Of a stretch of 64,000 nt of DNA, positions 31,613 through 41,251 are shown piece after piece. The stretch spans positions 1 through 64,000 of the forward strand of contig NZ_PZKC01000010.1 in the NCBI RefSeq assembly GCF_003034845.1. The letters run 5' to 3'. Both the position numbers and the translations under genes were made by a program. Position 1 is the first letter of the stretch; every line of letters starts with the position of its first letter. This DNA comes from Pseudothauera lacus (GTDB lineage Bacteria; Pseudomonadota; Gammaproteobacteria; Burkholderiales; Rhodocyclaceae). The notes beneath the pieces were generated by a model. The model worked only from the letters and a program-made list of their open reading frames with translations, did no database searches and was not told the DNA's origin.

Positions 31613-32581
31613 TCAGGGCAGATCGCGCACGCGCAGGAAACGCGGAAAGCGCGGCTGGCCGGACGGGGTGAGTTCGCGGTAGCGGTAGGTCACCATGCTG
31701 CCCAGTGGCGGCGGGTCGCGCCGTTGTGCGTCGCTGAGTCCGCTGCCGAGGCGGAAGCGGCGCCCATCCGGGCTCTCCACCAGTAGCGAGCCGGTCAGGC
31801 CCTGCAGGCGGCCTTTGCCCGGCAGGTGGGCGACCACCCGCGCTTCGGCGTCCTGCCATGGGGTGAGCTTGCGCAGCGCGCCGCTGCGCCCTGGCGACCA
31901 GTGGGCGTCGGCATGGTGCAGCATGAGGCCTTCACCGCCGCTCCGCACGACGTCGTCGAACAGGGCCTGCAGTGCGCTGCGGTTGGCCACGCGCACTTGC
32001 GCAACGGCCTGCAGCCAGGGTGTGGCGGGGTTGGCACCGAGGCGTCGCAGGTGCTCGACGCGGTCGGTGAACGGACCGTCCGCGCCGGGCAGGTCGAAGA
32101 GCATGTAGCGCACCTCCTGCCAGGCCGGATCGTCCGGCGCGTTGCGGCGGATCAGGCCGGAGAGGCGGTCGAAGCTGCGCCGTCCCATCCACAGTTCGCC
32201 ATCGAGCGCCTCGGCCGGCAGGCCGCCGAGGAACCAGTGCGGCGCGGCAATCGGCCGCCCGCTGCGCAGGCGCAGCACCCGGCCGTCCCAGATCGCGCGC
32301 ACGCCGTCGAGCTTCTCGCTCACCCAGTAGGCCGCCGGATCGAGTTCGTCGTGCCAGCGTTCGCCCAGCATCACCGCCGGCGGCTGCGAGGCGCAGGTTG
32401 GCGAGGGCGCGACGCACAGCAGGGCGGCAAGGGCGACGCCACGCAGCAGGTGGGCGGCATCGACCACCGCGGCGACGGTTTGCGCATCGTAATGGGCGCG
32501 ATCGGGCAGGCGGCGCACACGGCTGCGCGCGGATGGCGCGGTGGCAGGACTGGATGGGGTGCGGGGGGCGTTTGCAGGCAT
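31613..32581 (-). CDS. ATP-dependent DNA ligase, exported LigE type
   Basis: 322 aa from the ATG at 32581. The catalytic motif I is EKLDGVRAIWDG with the adenylated Lys at K90; ALDGELWMGR (motif III), SGGEGLMLHH (motif IV) and LRKLTPWQDAEARVVAH (motif V) follow, then an OB-fold (SLLVESPDGRRFRLGSGLSD). There is no N-terminal DNA-binding domain. A hydrophobic stretch LRGVALAALLCVAPSPTCA (about 47-64) before the core looks like a signal peptide; a GTG start at its head (VVDAAHLL) would give the usual ~280-aa periplasmic LigE size. LigE ligases are thought to act on DNA in the periplasm during uptake; that role is not tested here. Confidence 0.85.
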   Translation of the reverse strand: MPANAPRTPSSPATAPSARSRVRRLPDRAHYDAQTVAAVVDAAHLLRGVALAALLCVAPSPTCASQPPAVMLGERWHDELDPAAYWVSEKLDGVRAIWDGRVLRLRSGRPIAAPHWFLGGLPAEALDGELWMGRRSFDRLSGLIRRNAPDDPAWQEVRYMLFDLPGADGPFTDRVEHLRRLGANPATPWLQAVAQVRVANRSALQALFDDVVRSGGEGLMLHHADAHWSPGRSGALRKLTPWQDAEARVVAHLPGKGRLQGLTGSLLVESPDGRRFRLGSGLSDAQRRDPPPLGSMVTYRYRELTPSGQPRFPRFLRVRDLP

Positions 32582-32685
32582 GTCGATGCGGCTCCGGTGG
32601 TCGGGTGAGTGCTCAGGCAAAGCCAGCATAGGTCGCCTGTGGCACCATGCGTAGTGCCACCAGAATGCACAATCATGGAGCCACC

Positions 32686-34161
32686 ATGCCCGCCGACCTC
32701 CCGCCTCATGCCGCGCCCACCGGGACTGCCGGGGCGTTCCACTGGCTGCTGGCGGCGCCCCGTCCCCACGCCGTAGCGCGTCAGCAACTGCTCTACCAGC
32801 GCCTGCGCGCCGCCATCCTGGAAGGCCGGCTGGCGCCCGGCACGCGGCTGCCGGCCAGCCGGGCGCTGGCCGAAGAACTGGGGATCGCGCGCAACACCGT
32901 GCTCCATGCCTACGAGCAACTGGTGGCGGAGGGCTGCCTGCAGGCCGGGCGCCACGGTACCCGGGTGGCGGCCCTGGCGAGCGGGCACAGCGCGCCACCG
33001 GCCACGCCGCCGCGCTTGCCGGGGCTGGCGCGGCGCGCCTGCATGGCCTTGCAGCCGCAGGCCGGCCCCGCCCATGACGCCCTGCTGCTCGCGCCGGGCC
33101 TGCCGGACCTGGGGCAATTCCCCTTCCGCGCTTGGCGCGCCAGCCTGGAGCGGAGCTGGCGCGCGGCGACGTCCGCGCAACTGGGCTACGCCCCGCATGG
33201 CGGCGAGCCGGCGTTGCGCGCCGCGCTGGCCGAGCATCTGAGCACCGTGCGGGGCTTCGCGGTACGCCCGCGGCAGGTGGTGATCACCAGCGGCACCCAG
33301 GCCGGCCTCGACCTCTGCGCCCGCCTGCTGGCCGATGAGGGCGATACCGCCTGGGTGGAGAACCCGGGCTATCCGGACGCGCGCGCGGCGCTGGGGCTGG
33401 CCGGACTGGCCCTGCATGCGGTGGCCGTGGATGGCGAGGGCCTGGCACCGGCCGTGGGAGACTGGCAGACCCACCCCCCACGGCTGATCCTGCTCACCCC
33501 GTCGCACCAGTACCCCAGCGGCCATGTGCTGTCACTGCCGCGCCGCATCGCGCTGCTCAATGGTGCCCGCCGCGCCGGGGCGTGGATCGTGGAAGACGAC
33601 TACGACAGCGAATTCCGTCGCGGCGGTCCCGCCCTGCCGGCGCTCTACGGCCTGCAGCCGGACGCCCCGGTGGTGTATGCCGGCACCTTCAGCAAGACCC
33701 TCTACCCCGGCCTGCGCATCGGCTACCTGGTGGTGCCGGAGGCCCTGGCGGACGACTTCGTGCGCGCCGCCGGCCAAGTCACGCGGCTTGGACAGGGCAT
33801 CGAACAGGCGGCGCTGGCGGACTTCATCCGCCGCGGTCACTACACCGCCCACCTGCGCCGCACCCGCCGCCTCTACGAGCGCCGCCAGGCCGCGCTGCGC
33901 GAGGCGCTCGCCCGCCAGCCGGGCGCGGAGCTGGCCGTCACCGGCGGTGCGGCCGGCCTGCACCTCACCCTGTGGCTGCCCCCCGAGCTGGCCGATGTCG
34001 ACATAGCCCAGCGTGCCACCACGCTCGGCCTGGGGCCGCGCCCGTTGTCGCGCTACACCCTGCCGCCCTTGCGCTGCAACGGCCTGGTGCTGGGCTACGC
34101 CACCCTGGATGAAAGCCAGGCTATGGAGGCGGTGCGGCGCCTGCGGCTGGCGATGAAGTGA
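32686..34161 (+). CDS. MocR/PdxR-type PLP-dependent transcriptional regulator
   Basis: 491 aa. An N-terminal GntR winged helix (LYQRLRAAILEGRLAPGTRLPASRALAEELGIARNTVLHAYEQL) is fused to an aminotransferase-like domain (about 120-485). The PLP lysine is K337 in GTFSKTLYPGLRIGY; the substrate-side Tyr/Asp motif is EDDYDSEFR. Such regulators sense PLP, GABA or taurine-type ligands; no adjacent target is clear, though the divergent gene is the DNA ligase. GGAG precedes the ATG at 32686. Confidence 0.9.
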   Translation: MPADLPPHAAPTGTAGAFHWLLAAPRPHAVARQQLLYQRLRAAILEGRLAPGTRLPASRALAEELGIARNTVLHAYEQLVAEGCLQAGRHGTRVAALASGHSAPPATPPRLPGLARRACMALQPQAGPAHDALLLAPGLPDLGQFPFRAWRASLERSWRAATSAQLGYAPHGGEPALRAALAEHLSTVRGFAVRPRQVVITSGTQAGLDLCARLLADEGDTAWVENPGYPDARAALGLAGLALHAVAVDGEGLAPAVGDWQTHPPRLILLTPSHQYPSGHVLSLPRRIALLNGARRAGAWIVEDDYDSEFRRGGPALPALYGLQPDAPVVYAGTFSKTLYPGLRIGYLVVPEALADDFVRAAGQVTRLGQGIEQAALADFIRRGHYTAHLRRTRRLYERRQAALREALARQPGAELAVTGGAAGLHLTLWLPPELADVDIAQRATTLGLGPRPLSRYTLPPLRCNGLVLGYATLDESQAMEAVRRLRLAMK

Positions 34162-34286
34162 CGCCTGGGTGTCGATCCGTGGTAGGTTCGGTGATATGTC
34201 AAGCGCATTATCAGGGGGCGAGCCTGTCGTGTCCTGAGGTACGATCTGTTCGACGGTTGTTTTGCGTTAAGCTACACTACACATCA

Positions 34287-34565
34287 ATGATCAAGAGCTT
34301 TCGGCACAAGGGTATCGAGGCCTTCTTCTGCAAGGGCTCGCGGGCGGGAATTCAGTCTCATCACGCGTCGCGGCTCGCCCGTCAGTTGCGGCAACTGGAT
34401 TGCGCGCGGGGGGCGGAAGACATGAATCTGCCCGGCTGGCGGCTTCACCCTCTTGCGCATGACCTGAACGGCCACTGGTCGGTGTGGGTGAATGGCAACT
34501 GGCGCCTCACCTTTGCATTCGATGGCGACGATGCGGTACTGGTGGACTACCGCGACTATCACTAG
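34287..34565 (+). CDS. higB: HigB/RelE-type toxin
   Basis: 92 aa. It begins MIKSFRHKGIEAFFCKGSRAGI, the HigB/GraT pattern, with HASRLARQLRQLDCARGAEDMNLPGWRLHPL and NGHWSVWVNGNWRLTFAFDGDDAVLVDYRDYH, the conserved C-terminal strand set. Predicted ribosome-dependent mRNA endonuclease. As in HigBA systems the toxin gene comes first and the antitoxin follows nine bases later. A possible promoter (TTCGAC-18-TACACT) ends about ten bases before the ATG. Confidence 0.9.
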   Translation: MIKSFRHKGIEAFFCKGSRAGIQSHHASRLARQLRQLDCARGAEDMNLPGWRLHPLAHDLNGHWSVWVNGNWRLTFAFDGDDAVLVDYRDYH

Positions 34566-34574
34566 GAAATCGAC

Positions 34575-34883
34575 ATGGCACGCATGTTCAACCCCCCGCA
34601 TCCCGGAGAGACGCTGCGCGAGGATGTGCTGCCCGCGCTCGGCTTGACGGTCACCGAGGCGGCGCAGCAACTCGGCGTGACGCGTACCGCGCTGTCGCGC
34701 GTGCTGCATGGGCACGCCGGCATCTCGCCGGAGATGGCGCGGCGTATCCAGGCCTGGCTGGGCGTGGATCGCGGCGGGCGTGCCGAAGTGTGGCTGAGGA
34801 TGCAGATGGACTACGACCTGTGGATGGCCGAGCAGCGTCCCTTGCCCCCGGTCATGCGTGCGCCGGACCGTGCGGCGGGCTGA
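34575..34883 (+). CDS. higA: HigA-family antitoxin (HTH XRE)
   Basis: 102 aa. Starts with MARMFNPPHPGETLREDVLPALGLTVTEAAQQLGVTRTALSRVLHGHAGISPEMARRI, the HigA helix-turn-helix with the PHPGE motif. It should bind HigB and repress the operon. The C-terminus (DLWMAEQRPLPPVMRAPDRAAG) overlaps the start of the ABC transporter frame by about 26 bases, an unusual link between a toxin-antitoxin pair and an exporter. Confidence 0.9.
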   Translation: MARMFNPPHPGETLREDVLPALGLTVTEAAQQLGVTRTALSRVLHGHAGISPEMARRIQAWLGVDRGGRAEVWLRMQMDYDLWMAEQRPLPPVMRAPDRAAG

Positions 34884-36690
34884 CAGCGCCGGCAGCGCTG
34901 CCGTCCGGCAACCTGCGGCGGCCGCGCCCCCGCCGCTCTCCGCGCTGCGCGGCCTGTGGCCCTTCCTGCGTCCCTACCGCGCGCAGCTGCTGCTCGCCTT
35001 CGTGCTGCTCAGCGTGGCTTCGGCCACCATCCTGGTAGTGCCGCTGGCCTTTCGCGACCTGATCGACAGCGGTTTCGGCGATGGCGTGGCGAACGGCGCC
35101 GGCCTGCTCGGCGCGCACACCCTCGACGGCCACTTCATTGCGCTGTTCGGCCTCGCGGGCTTCTGGGCGCTGACCGTGGCGGCGCGCTTCTACACCGTCT
35201 CCTGGGTGGGCGAGCGGGTCACCGCCGACCTGCGCAGCGCGGTGTATGCGCGGGTGCTGGGGCAGTCGCCGCAATTCTTCGAGACCCTGCAGACCGGCGA
35301 GGTGCTGTCGCGCCTGTCGGGTGACACCACGCTGGTGCAGACGGTGGTCGGCAGCTCGCTGTCGATGGGCCTGCGCAGCCTGTTCCAGAGTGTGGGCGGG
35401 ATGGTGATGCTGGCGCTCACCAGCTTCCAGCTCTTCGCGCTCAACCTCGGCCTGATGGTGTTGCTCACCCTGCCGATACTGGCCATCGGGCGGCGCGTGC
35501 GGCGCCTGTCGCGCGAATCGCAGGACCGCATCGCGGACGCCTCCGCGCTGGCCGGCGAGATCCTCAACGCCATGCCCACGGTGCAGGCCTTCACCCAGGA
35601 GGCGGCGGAGGCGCGGCGCTTCGCCGAGCGCAGCGAAACCGGCTTCCGCACCGCGATCCGCCGCACCCGCGTGCGCGCGCTGCTCACCGTGCTGGTGATC
35701 ACGGCGGTGATGGGCAGCATCCTCTTCGTGCTCTGGGTGGGCGCCCAGCAGGTGCGCGCCGGCAGCCTGAGCGGCGGCGAGCTGGCCGCCTTCGTGCTGT
35801 ACGCCGCGCTGGTGGCCGGCGGGGTGGGCACGCTGGCCGAGGTGTGGGGCGACATCATGCGCGCCGGCGGCGCCAGCGAGCGCCTCCTGGAGCTGCTCCA
35901 CGCCGCGCCGGCGATCCGCGAGGCGGCGCGCCCGCAGGCGGCCGTCGCGGCGGACCAGGCGGCACTGCGTTTCGAGGCGGTGAGCTTCGCCTACCCGGCG
36001 CGTCCCGCGCAGCGCGCGCTGGACGACATCGACCTGGACATCGCGCCCGGCGAGCGGGTGGCGCTGGTGGGGCCCTCGGGGGCGGGCAAGACCACGCTGT
36101 TCCAGCTCCTGCTGCGCTACTACGACGTGTCCGCCGGACGTATCCTGATCAACGGCCAGGACGTGCGCGAGCTGGCCCTGCATGAACTGCGCGGCGAGAT
36201 CGCCATCGTGCCGCAGGATGCGGTGATCTTCTCCGCCAGCGCGCTGGAGAACATCCGCTATGGCCGCCCCGCGGCGAGCGATGAAGAGGTGTTCGCCGCG
36301 GCGCGCGCGGCGGCCGCCGACGAGTTCATCGCCCGCCTGCCGGAAGGCTACGGCACCTTCCTTGGCGAGCGCGGCACGCGGCTCTCAGGCGGGCAGCGCC
36401 AGCGCATCGCCATTGCGCGCGCGATCCTCAAGCGCGCCCGCGTGCTGCTGCTCGACGAAGCCACCAGCGCGCTCGACGCAGAGTCCGAGATCCTCGTGCA
36501 GCGCGGCCTCGCGGCGGCCATGCAGGGGCGCACCACGCTGATCATCGCCCACCGCCTGGCCACCGTGCAGCAGGTCGACCGTATCGTGGTGATGGAGCAG
36601 GGGCGCATCGTCGAGACCGGCACGCCGGCGGATCTGCGCGCCCGTGGCGGCCTCTACGCCCGCCTGGCCGCACTGCAGCTCGATCTGTAG
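34858..36690 (+). CDS. ABC exporter, fused membrane and ATPase (MsbA-like)
   Basis: 610 aa. Residues ~27-320 form six transmembrane helices (LWPFLRPYRAQLLLAFVLLSVASATI ...). The ATPase follows with Walker A GPSGAGKTT, Q-loop VPQDAVIFSAS, signature LSGGQRQRIAIARAIL, Walker B VLLLDEATSALDAE and switch IIAHRLAT. It works as a homodimer; the substrate (lipid or drug) is not shown. The start is uncertain: GTG at 34858 or 34870, both inside the end of higA and neither with a clear ribosome site, so translation may depend on higA. Confidence 0.85.
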   Translation: MRRTVRRADSAGSAAVRQPAAAAPPPLSALRGLWPFLRPYRAQLLLAFVLLSVASATILVVPLAFRDLIDSGFGDGVANGAGLLGAHTLDGHFIALFGLAGFWALTVAARFYTVSWVGERVTADLRSAVYARVLGQSPQFFETLQTGEVLSRLSGDTTLVQTVVGSSLSMGLRSLFQSVGGMVMLALTSFQLFALNLGLMVLLTLPILAIGRRVRRLSRESQDRIADASALAGEILNAMPTVQAFTQEAAEARRFAERSETGFRTAIRRTRVRALLTVLVITAVMGSILFVLWVGAQQVRAGSLSGGELAAFVLYAALVAGGVGTLAEVWGDIMRAGGASERLLELLHAAPAIREAARPQAAVAADQAALRFEAVSFAYPARPAQRALDDIDLDIAPGERVALVGPSGAGKTTLFQLLLRYYDVSAGRILINGQDVRELALHELRGEIAIVPQDAVIFSASALENIRYGRPAASDEEVFAAARAAAADEFIARLPEGYGTFLGERGTRLSGGQRQRIAIARAILKRARVLLLDEATSALDAESEILVQRGLAAAMQGRTTLIIAHRLATVQQVDRIVVMEQGRIVETGTPADLRARGGLYARLAALQLDL

Positions 36691-36752
36691 GGTACAGCGG
36701 GAAAAGCGCTATCCTTGCGCGCCATCGCACAGACAACCGGATCGAGGAGTTC

Positions 36753-37946
36753 ATGGACGCAAGCCTGGAGCAAGCACGCAGCCTGTTCGTCGAAGGCATC
36801 GAGCATTTCGAGGGCGGCCGCCTGGATGCCGCGCGTGAGCGCTTCGCCGCAGCTCTGGCGCTGGCGCCGGGGCGCCCGTCGGTGCTCGGCAACCTCGGCA
36901 TCACGCTGTTCCGCCTTGGTCGCATGGAAGAAGCCGTCGCGGCACTGGAAGCCGCGGTGGCCGGCGATGCCGACTACGACGATGCTTGGTTCGCCCTGGG
37001 CGGCGCCCGTCATGCGCTGGGTCACTGGGCGGCAGCGGCGCAGGCCCTTGGCGAAGGTCTGGCGCGCAGCCCGCAGCGTGTCGAGCCCTGTGTGCTGCAT
37101 GCCGAATGCCTGCACCGCGAGGGCGATCTGCCGGCGGCGTTGGCCGCCTATGAGCGTGCGCTGGCACTCGACCCTGCACTGGCGGCGGCGTGGACCGAGC
37201 GCGGCAGCATCCTGCGCGAACTGCAGCGCTTCGACGAGGCCGCGGCGTCCTTCGAGAAGGCCCTCGCGCTGGGCGGCGATGCCGATCTCAACGCCTTCTA
37301 TCTGGCCGCGGTGCGCGATGCCGCCGGGCAGGAGGCTGCGCCACCGCCGCGGCGTTACGTGGAATCCCTGTTCGACGCCTACGCGGAGGATTTCGAGGAT
37401 CACCTCGTTGGCCAATTGCGCTACCAGGGCTTCGAAACCCTGCTGCGCCCCCTGCTTGACGAGGCCGCGCCCGGCGAAGTGCTCGACCTGGGTTGCGGTA
37501 CCGGACTGTGCGGCAGGCAGTTGCAGGGCGTGGCCACTGCCGTCGACGGGGTCGACGTTTCCGCCGAGATGATCGCGCGCGCGCGCGGTAGCGGCCATTA
37601 CCGTGAGCTCTGGCATGCCGAGCTTGCCGAGCATCTGGAAGCCAGCGCACGGCACTACGACTGCGTGGTGGCGGCAGACGTGTTCATCTACGTTGGTGAG
37701 CTGGCAACGGTGTTTGCCGGCGTGCGCCGCATCCTGCGCCCCGGTGGGCGCTTTGCGTTCACCGTCGAGGCCGGCGAGGCGGGCAGCGGGGTGCGCCTGC
37801 TGCCCAAGCTGCGCTACACCCATGCCCCCGACTACCTGCGCAGCCTTGCCGAGGCGCACGGCTTCACCGTCAGCGCCATGTACTCCGCGCCCATCCGCCA
37901 TGACCAGGATCGGCCGGTGCCGGGTCTGTACGTACACCTGCGCTGA
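36753..37946 (+). CDS. TPR-repeat SAM-dependent methyltransferase
   Basis: 397 aa. About five tetratricopeptide repeats fill residues 1-200 (e.g. SVLGNLGITLFRLGRMEEAVAALEAAV, AAWTERGSILRELQRFDEAAASFEKAL). A class I methyltransferase domain follows with motif I GEVLDLGCGTGLCG, DGVDVSAEMIARAR and YDCVVAADVFIYVGEL, ending in a UbiE/TPMT-like fold. The TPRs suggest docking to a protein substrate or partner. No partner gene is visible. ATG at 36753 after GAGGAG. Confidence 0.83.
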   Translation: MDASLEQARSLFVEGIEHFEGGRLDAARERFAAALALAPGRPSVLGNLGITLFRLGRMEEAVAALEAAVAGDADYDDAWFALGGARHALGHWAAAAQALGEGLARSPQRVEPCVLHAECLHREGDLPAALAAYERALALDPALAAAWTERGSILRELQRFDEAAASFEKALALGGDADLNAFYLAAVRDAAGQEAAPPPRRYVESLFDAYAEDFEDHLVGQLRYQGFETLLRPLLDEAAPGEVLDLGCGTGLCGRQLQGVATAVDGVDVSAEMIARARGSGHYRELWHAELAEHLEASARHYDCVVAADVFIYVGELATVFAGVRRILRPGGRFAFTVEAGEAGSGVRLLPKLRYTHAPDYLRSLAEAHGFTVSAMYSAPIRHDQDRPVPGLYVHLR

Positions 37947-37954
37947 GCGGCGAG

Positions 37955-37977
37955 GCCCGCCGCGGGACGGGGCGGGC
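37955..37977. terminator. GC hairpin between convergent genes
   Basis: GCCCGCC (37955-37961) and GGCGGGC (37971-37977) form a 7-bp stem with a 9-base loop, placed between the methyltransferase stop and the convergent leuA stop. There is no T-tract, so it would be a weak bidirectional terminator at best. Confidence 0.3.
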
Positions 37978-37984
37978 GTGCCGC

Positions 37985-39691
37985 TCACGCCGCCAGCGTG
38001 CGCTCGCCGGCACCGAGTTGCAGGTCGAGGCGATTCACCCCGCTGACGATGGCGCGGATCGACGCGGTGACGATGTTGCCGTCCAGCCCCACGCCGTAGC
38101 AGTCGCCGCGCCCTTCCGCGGTGAGCTCCAGGAAGGCGCAGGCGCGCGCCTCGCCGGCGTCGTGGCTGGGGGCGAGCGAGCGTTCCTCGTAGCTGCGCAC
38201 GGTGATGTGGATGCCGGCGCCCTGCAGCGCGTGCACCGCGGCGTCGATCGGCCCGTTGCCTTCACCCACCAGCAGGTGGCGGGTGCCGTCGATCTCCACC
38301 ACCAGGCGGATGCCCTGTGCTGCGCCGTGCTCGAAGAGGTGGTGCTCGACGTAGCGCACCGGTTCCACGCTATCCAGATAGGTGGCGTTGAACAGATCCC
38401 AGATCGCCGCCGCGCTCATCTCGGTGCCGGTGGCGTCGGTGACCTTCTGCACCTCGCGCGAGAACTCCACCTGCAGGCGGCGCGGCATGACGATGCCGTA
38501 CTCGGTCTCCAGCAGGTAGGCGATGCCGCCCTTGCCGGACTGGCTGTTCACGCGGATCACCGAATCGTAGCTGCGGCCGACGTCGGCGGGGTCGATCGGG
38601 AGATAGGGTACGTTCCACGGCGCGCCAGCCTTTTGAGCGGCGAAACCCTTCTTGATGGCGTCCTGGTGGGAGCCGGAGAAGGCCGTGAACACGAGATCCC
38701 CCACATAGGGGTGGCGGGGGTGGATGGGCAACTGGTTGCAGTACTCGACGGTACGCGCCACCGCGTTGATGTCGGAGAAATCGAGCCCGGGGTGGATGCC
38801 CTGGGTGTACAGGTTGAGCGCGAGGGTGACGATGTCCACGTTGCCGGTGCGCTCGCCGTTGCCGAACAGACAGCCTTCCACGCGGTCGGCGCCGGCCATC
38901 ATGCCGAGCTCGGCGGCAGCCACGCCGGTGCCGCGGTCGTTGTGCGGGTGGAGCGAGAGCACCACGCTGTCGCGCCGCGCGAGATTGCGGTGCATCCACT
39001 CGACCTGGTCGGCGTAGACGTTGGGGGTGGACACTTCCACCGTGGCCGGGAGGTTGAGGATGACCTTGTCGGCCGGCGTGGCGCCCCATTCGGCGGTCAC
39101 CGCGTCGCACACTTCCCTGGCGAACTCGAGCTCGGTGGCGGAGAAGGTCTCCGGGCTGTATTCGAGGGCGATCTCGGTGCCGCATTCGGCGCGCATCTCT
39201 TCGCCGATCTGCTTGATCAGGCGCACCGCGGACACCGCCAGCGCGACCACCTGCGGCTTGTCCATGTTGAACACCACTTCGCGGAAGGTCGGCGAGGTGG
39301 CGTTATAGACGTGCACGATGGCGCGCCGCGCGCCGCGTACCGATTCCATGGTGCGGCGGATGAGGTCCTCGCGCGCCTGGGTGAGCACCTGGATGGTGAC
39401 GTCTTCGGGGACGTGGCCGCCTTCGATGAGCTGGCGCACGAAGTCGAAGTCGGTCTGCGAGGCGGAGGGGAAGCCGACCTCGATTTCCTTGAAGCCGATC
39501 GCGCACACGGTGCGGAACATGCGCATCTTGCGTTCCACGTTCATCGGCTCGAACAGCGCCTGGTTGCCGTCGCGCAGGTCGGTGCTCATCCATACCGGCG
39601 GACGCTCGATGAGCTTGTTCGGCCACTGGCGGTCGGCGAGCGCGATGGCGGGGAAGGGGCGGTACTTGGCGGACGGGTCGGACAACATCAT
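37985..39691 (-). CDS. leuA: 2-isopropylmalate synthase
   Basis: 568 aa, the long LeuA form. The TIM-barrel catalytic domain shows the metal-binding [11 protein letters not shown] (about 36-46), the [11 protein letters not shown] segment and the conserved [16 protein letters not shown]. The C-terminal leucine-binding regulatory domain (about 430-568) includes [14 protein letters not shown]. The enzyme condenses acetyl-CoA with 2-oxoisovalerate, the first committed step of leucine synthesis, and is feedback-inhibited. It starts [13 protein letters not shown] at 39691 (ATG ATG) and is divergent from an Lrp/AsnC-type regulator. Confidence 0.96.
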   Translation of the reverse strand: MMLSDPSAKYRPFPAIALADRQWPNKLIERPPVWMSTDLRDGNQALFEPMNVERKMRMFRTVCAIGFKEIEVGFPSASQTDFDFVRQLIEGGHVPEDVTIQVLTQAREDLIRRTMESVRGARRAIVHVYNATSPTFREVVFNMDKPQVVALAVSAVRLIKQIGEEMRAECGTEIALEYSPETFSATELEFAREVCDAVTAEWGATPADKVILNLPATVEVSTPNVYADQVEWMHRNLARRDSVVLSLHPHNDRGTGVAAAELGMMAGADRVEGCLFGNGERTGNVDIVTLALNLYTQGIHPGLDFSDINAVARTVEYCNQLPIHPRHPYVGDLVFTAFSGSHQDAIKKGFAAQKAGAPWNVPYLPIDPADVGRSYDSVIRVNSQSGKGGIAYLLETEYGIVMPRRLQVEFSREVQKVTDATGTEMSAAAIWDLFNATYLDSVEPVRYVEHHLFEHGAAQGIRLVVEIDGTRHLLVGEGNGPIDAAVHALQGAGIHITVRSYEERSLAPSHDAGEARACAFLELTAEGRGDCYGVGLDGNIVTASIRAIVSGVNRLDLQLGAGERTLAA

Positions 39692-39864
39692 GGCGGCACT
39701 CCGGGATTCGGCAGGGCAGCGCGAAGGCTGCGGGAATGGATGCCATGTTACGCGGCCAAGTGCGGCAAATGATTGCGTTATTGTGGTTCAATACGACGGA
39801 TTGCGGCATATGTGTGCAGTGATGTAGAGTACGGCGCAATATTCGTTCACGATTGCCCATTGCC

Positions 39865-40344
39865 ATGGCCAGTACCATCCAGCTCGACCGCTACGACCGC
39901 CAGATCCTCGCCGTGCTGCAGCACGATGGCCGCATCAGCAACCAGGATCTCGCCGAGCGCATCGCGCTGTCGCCGTCGTCCTGCCTGCGGCGGGTGCGCA
40001 CGCTGGAAGAGTCCGGCCTCATCACTGGCTATCGCGCCCTCCTCGATGCCCGCAAGCTCGGACTCGCGCTGATGGCGCTGATCCACATCTCCATGGACCG
40101 CCACACGCCCGACCGCTTCGACCACTTCGAGGCCGAGGTGGGCGCCATCCCCGAGGTGCTCGAATGTCTGCTGATCACCGGGCAGGACGCTGACTACCAA
40201 CTCAAGGTAGTGGTCGCCGACATGGACGCCTACCAGGAACTGCTGCTCCAGCGCATCACCCGCATCCCCGGCGTTACCGGCGTACATTCCAGCTTCGTGC
40301 TGCGCCGCGTGGTGGACCACACCGCCTTGCCGCTGGGTGGTTGA
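39865..40344 (+). CDS. Lrp/AsnC-family transcriptional regulator
   Basis: 159 aa. The N-terminal helix-turn-helix is LDRYDRQILAVLQHDGRISNQDLAERIALSPSSCLRRVRTLEESGLI; the RAM (amino-acid-binding) domain follows (ALIHISMDRHT... IPEVLECLLITGQDADYQLKVVVADM). Proteins of this type sense leucine or other amino acids. Divergence from leuA over a 173-base region suggests it controls leucine biosynthesis. ATG at 39865 chosen over an upstream TTG. Confidence 0.92.
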   Translation: MASTIQLDRYDRQILAVLQHDGRISNQDLAERIALSPSSCLRRVRTLEESGLITGYRALLDARKLGLALMALIHISMDRHTPDRFDHFEAEVGAIPEVLECLLITGQDADYQLKVVVADMDAYQELLLQRITRIPGVTGVHSSFVLRRVVDHTALPLGG

Positions 40345-40406
40345 CCAGTACAAGTGCATGACTGGTGTAGGATGTCGGGATTGTCCGTTCTCTTTCGACC
40401 GCATCG

Positions 40407-41204
40407 ATGCTGCGCACCTCTCCTCTCCGTCGTCCCTGGCGCCTGGCGCTCGCCGCCCTGGCGCTCGTGCTCGGCGCCTGTGCCACCCAGGTGCAACGCG
40501 ATGGCGACGGTGGCGCCCCCCGCCTGCAGATACAGAGCGCCTTGCTGCTCGCACCCGGCAATGGCGGGGTGAGCATTGCTGCCGATGAGCTGCGTCCCGG
40601 CGACATCATCCTTTCCGCCACCAAGGGCACGGCGTCGATCGGCATCCGCGTGTTCACCCTTGCCCCGGTCAGCCATGCGGCGCTCTACATCGGTGACGGC
40701 GAGATCGTCGAGGCCGTTGGTTCCGGGGTCCAGGTGCGCACGGTGGCGCGCTTCATCGACGAGGAATCCACGGTGGTGGCCTTCCGCCACCCCGCCATCG
40801 AAGCGGATCACGCCGCGCGTCTGCGCGATTTTGCCCGTGCCCAGGTCGGCAGCCGCTACAACGCCATGGGCGTGGTCCTGCAGGCGCCCTTTTCCGTGCA
40901 GCGGCGCCTGTGCGAACTGCCCCTCGCGCCCACCGCCCTGCGTGACGCCTGCATCCGCGGGCTGGCGGCGATCCAGCTCGGCGCGGTGCGCAACGACCGC
41001 TTCTTCTGCTCGCAGCTGGTGCTGGAAGCCTACCGCCGCGCCGAACTGCCCCTTACCGCTGCCGATCCGCGCCTGATCAGTCCGGCGGACATCCTTCACA
41101 TGCGTGAGGGCGACGTACCCTCGGTGCGCATTCACCAGGCCCTCGAATACGTCGGCCACCTGCGCTTCACGCCGCCGCCGGAGACCGTTGCCGGGCGCCT
41201 CTGA
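40407..41204 (+). CDS. Lipoprotein with permuted papain-like (YaeF/YiiX) fold
   Basis: 265 aa. A signal peptide ends in the lipobox LGAC (Cys25). The core has DELRPGDIILSATKG, the catalytic-His segment PVSHAALYIGDGEIVEAVGSGV and the Cys segment DRFFCSQLVLEAYRRA, the NlpC/P60 permuted arrangement (His before Cys). Expected to be an envelope amidase or thiol peptidase on peptidoglycan or lipid; the substrate is not known. It is followed by an EamA transporter on the same strand, 47 bases later. Confidence 0.8.
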   Translation: MLRTSPLRRPWRLALAALALVLGACATQVQRDGDGGAPRLQIQSALLLAPGNGGVSIAADELRPGDIILSATKGTASIGIRVFTLAPVSHAALYIGDGEIVEAVGSGVQVRTVARFIDEESTVVAFRHPAIEADHAARLRDFARAQVGSRYNAMGVVLQAPFSVQRRLCELPLAPTALRDACIRGLAAIQLGAVRNDRFFCSQLVLEAYRRAELPLTAADPRLISPADILHMREGDVPSVRIHQALEYVGHLRFTPPPETVAGRL

Positions 41205-41251
41205 GTTGCGCTGTGGCGCCCCGCGGCGCGCCATGCGACACTCCGCCGACC

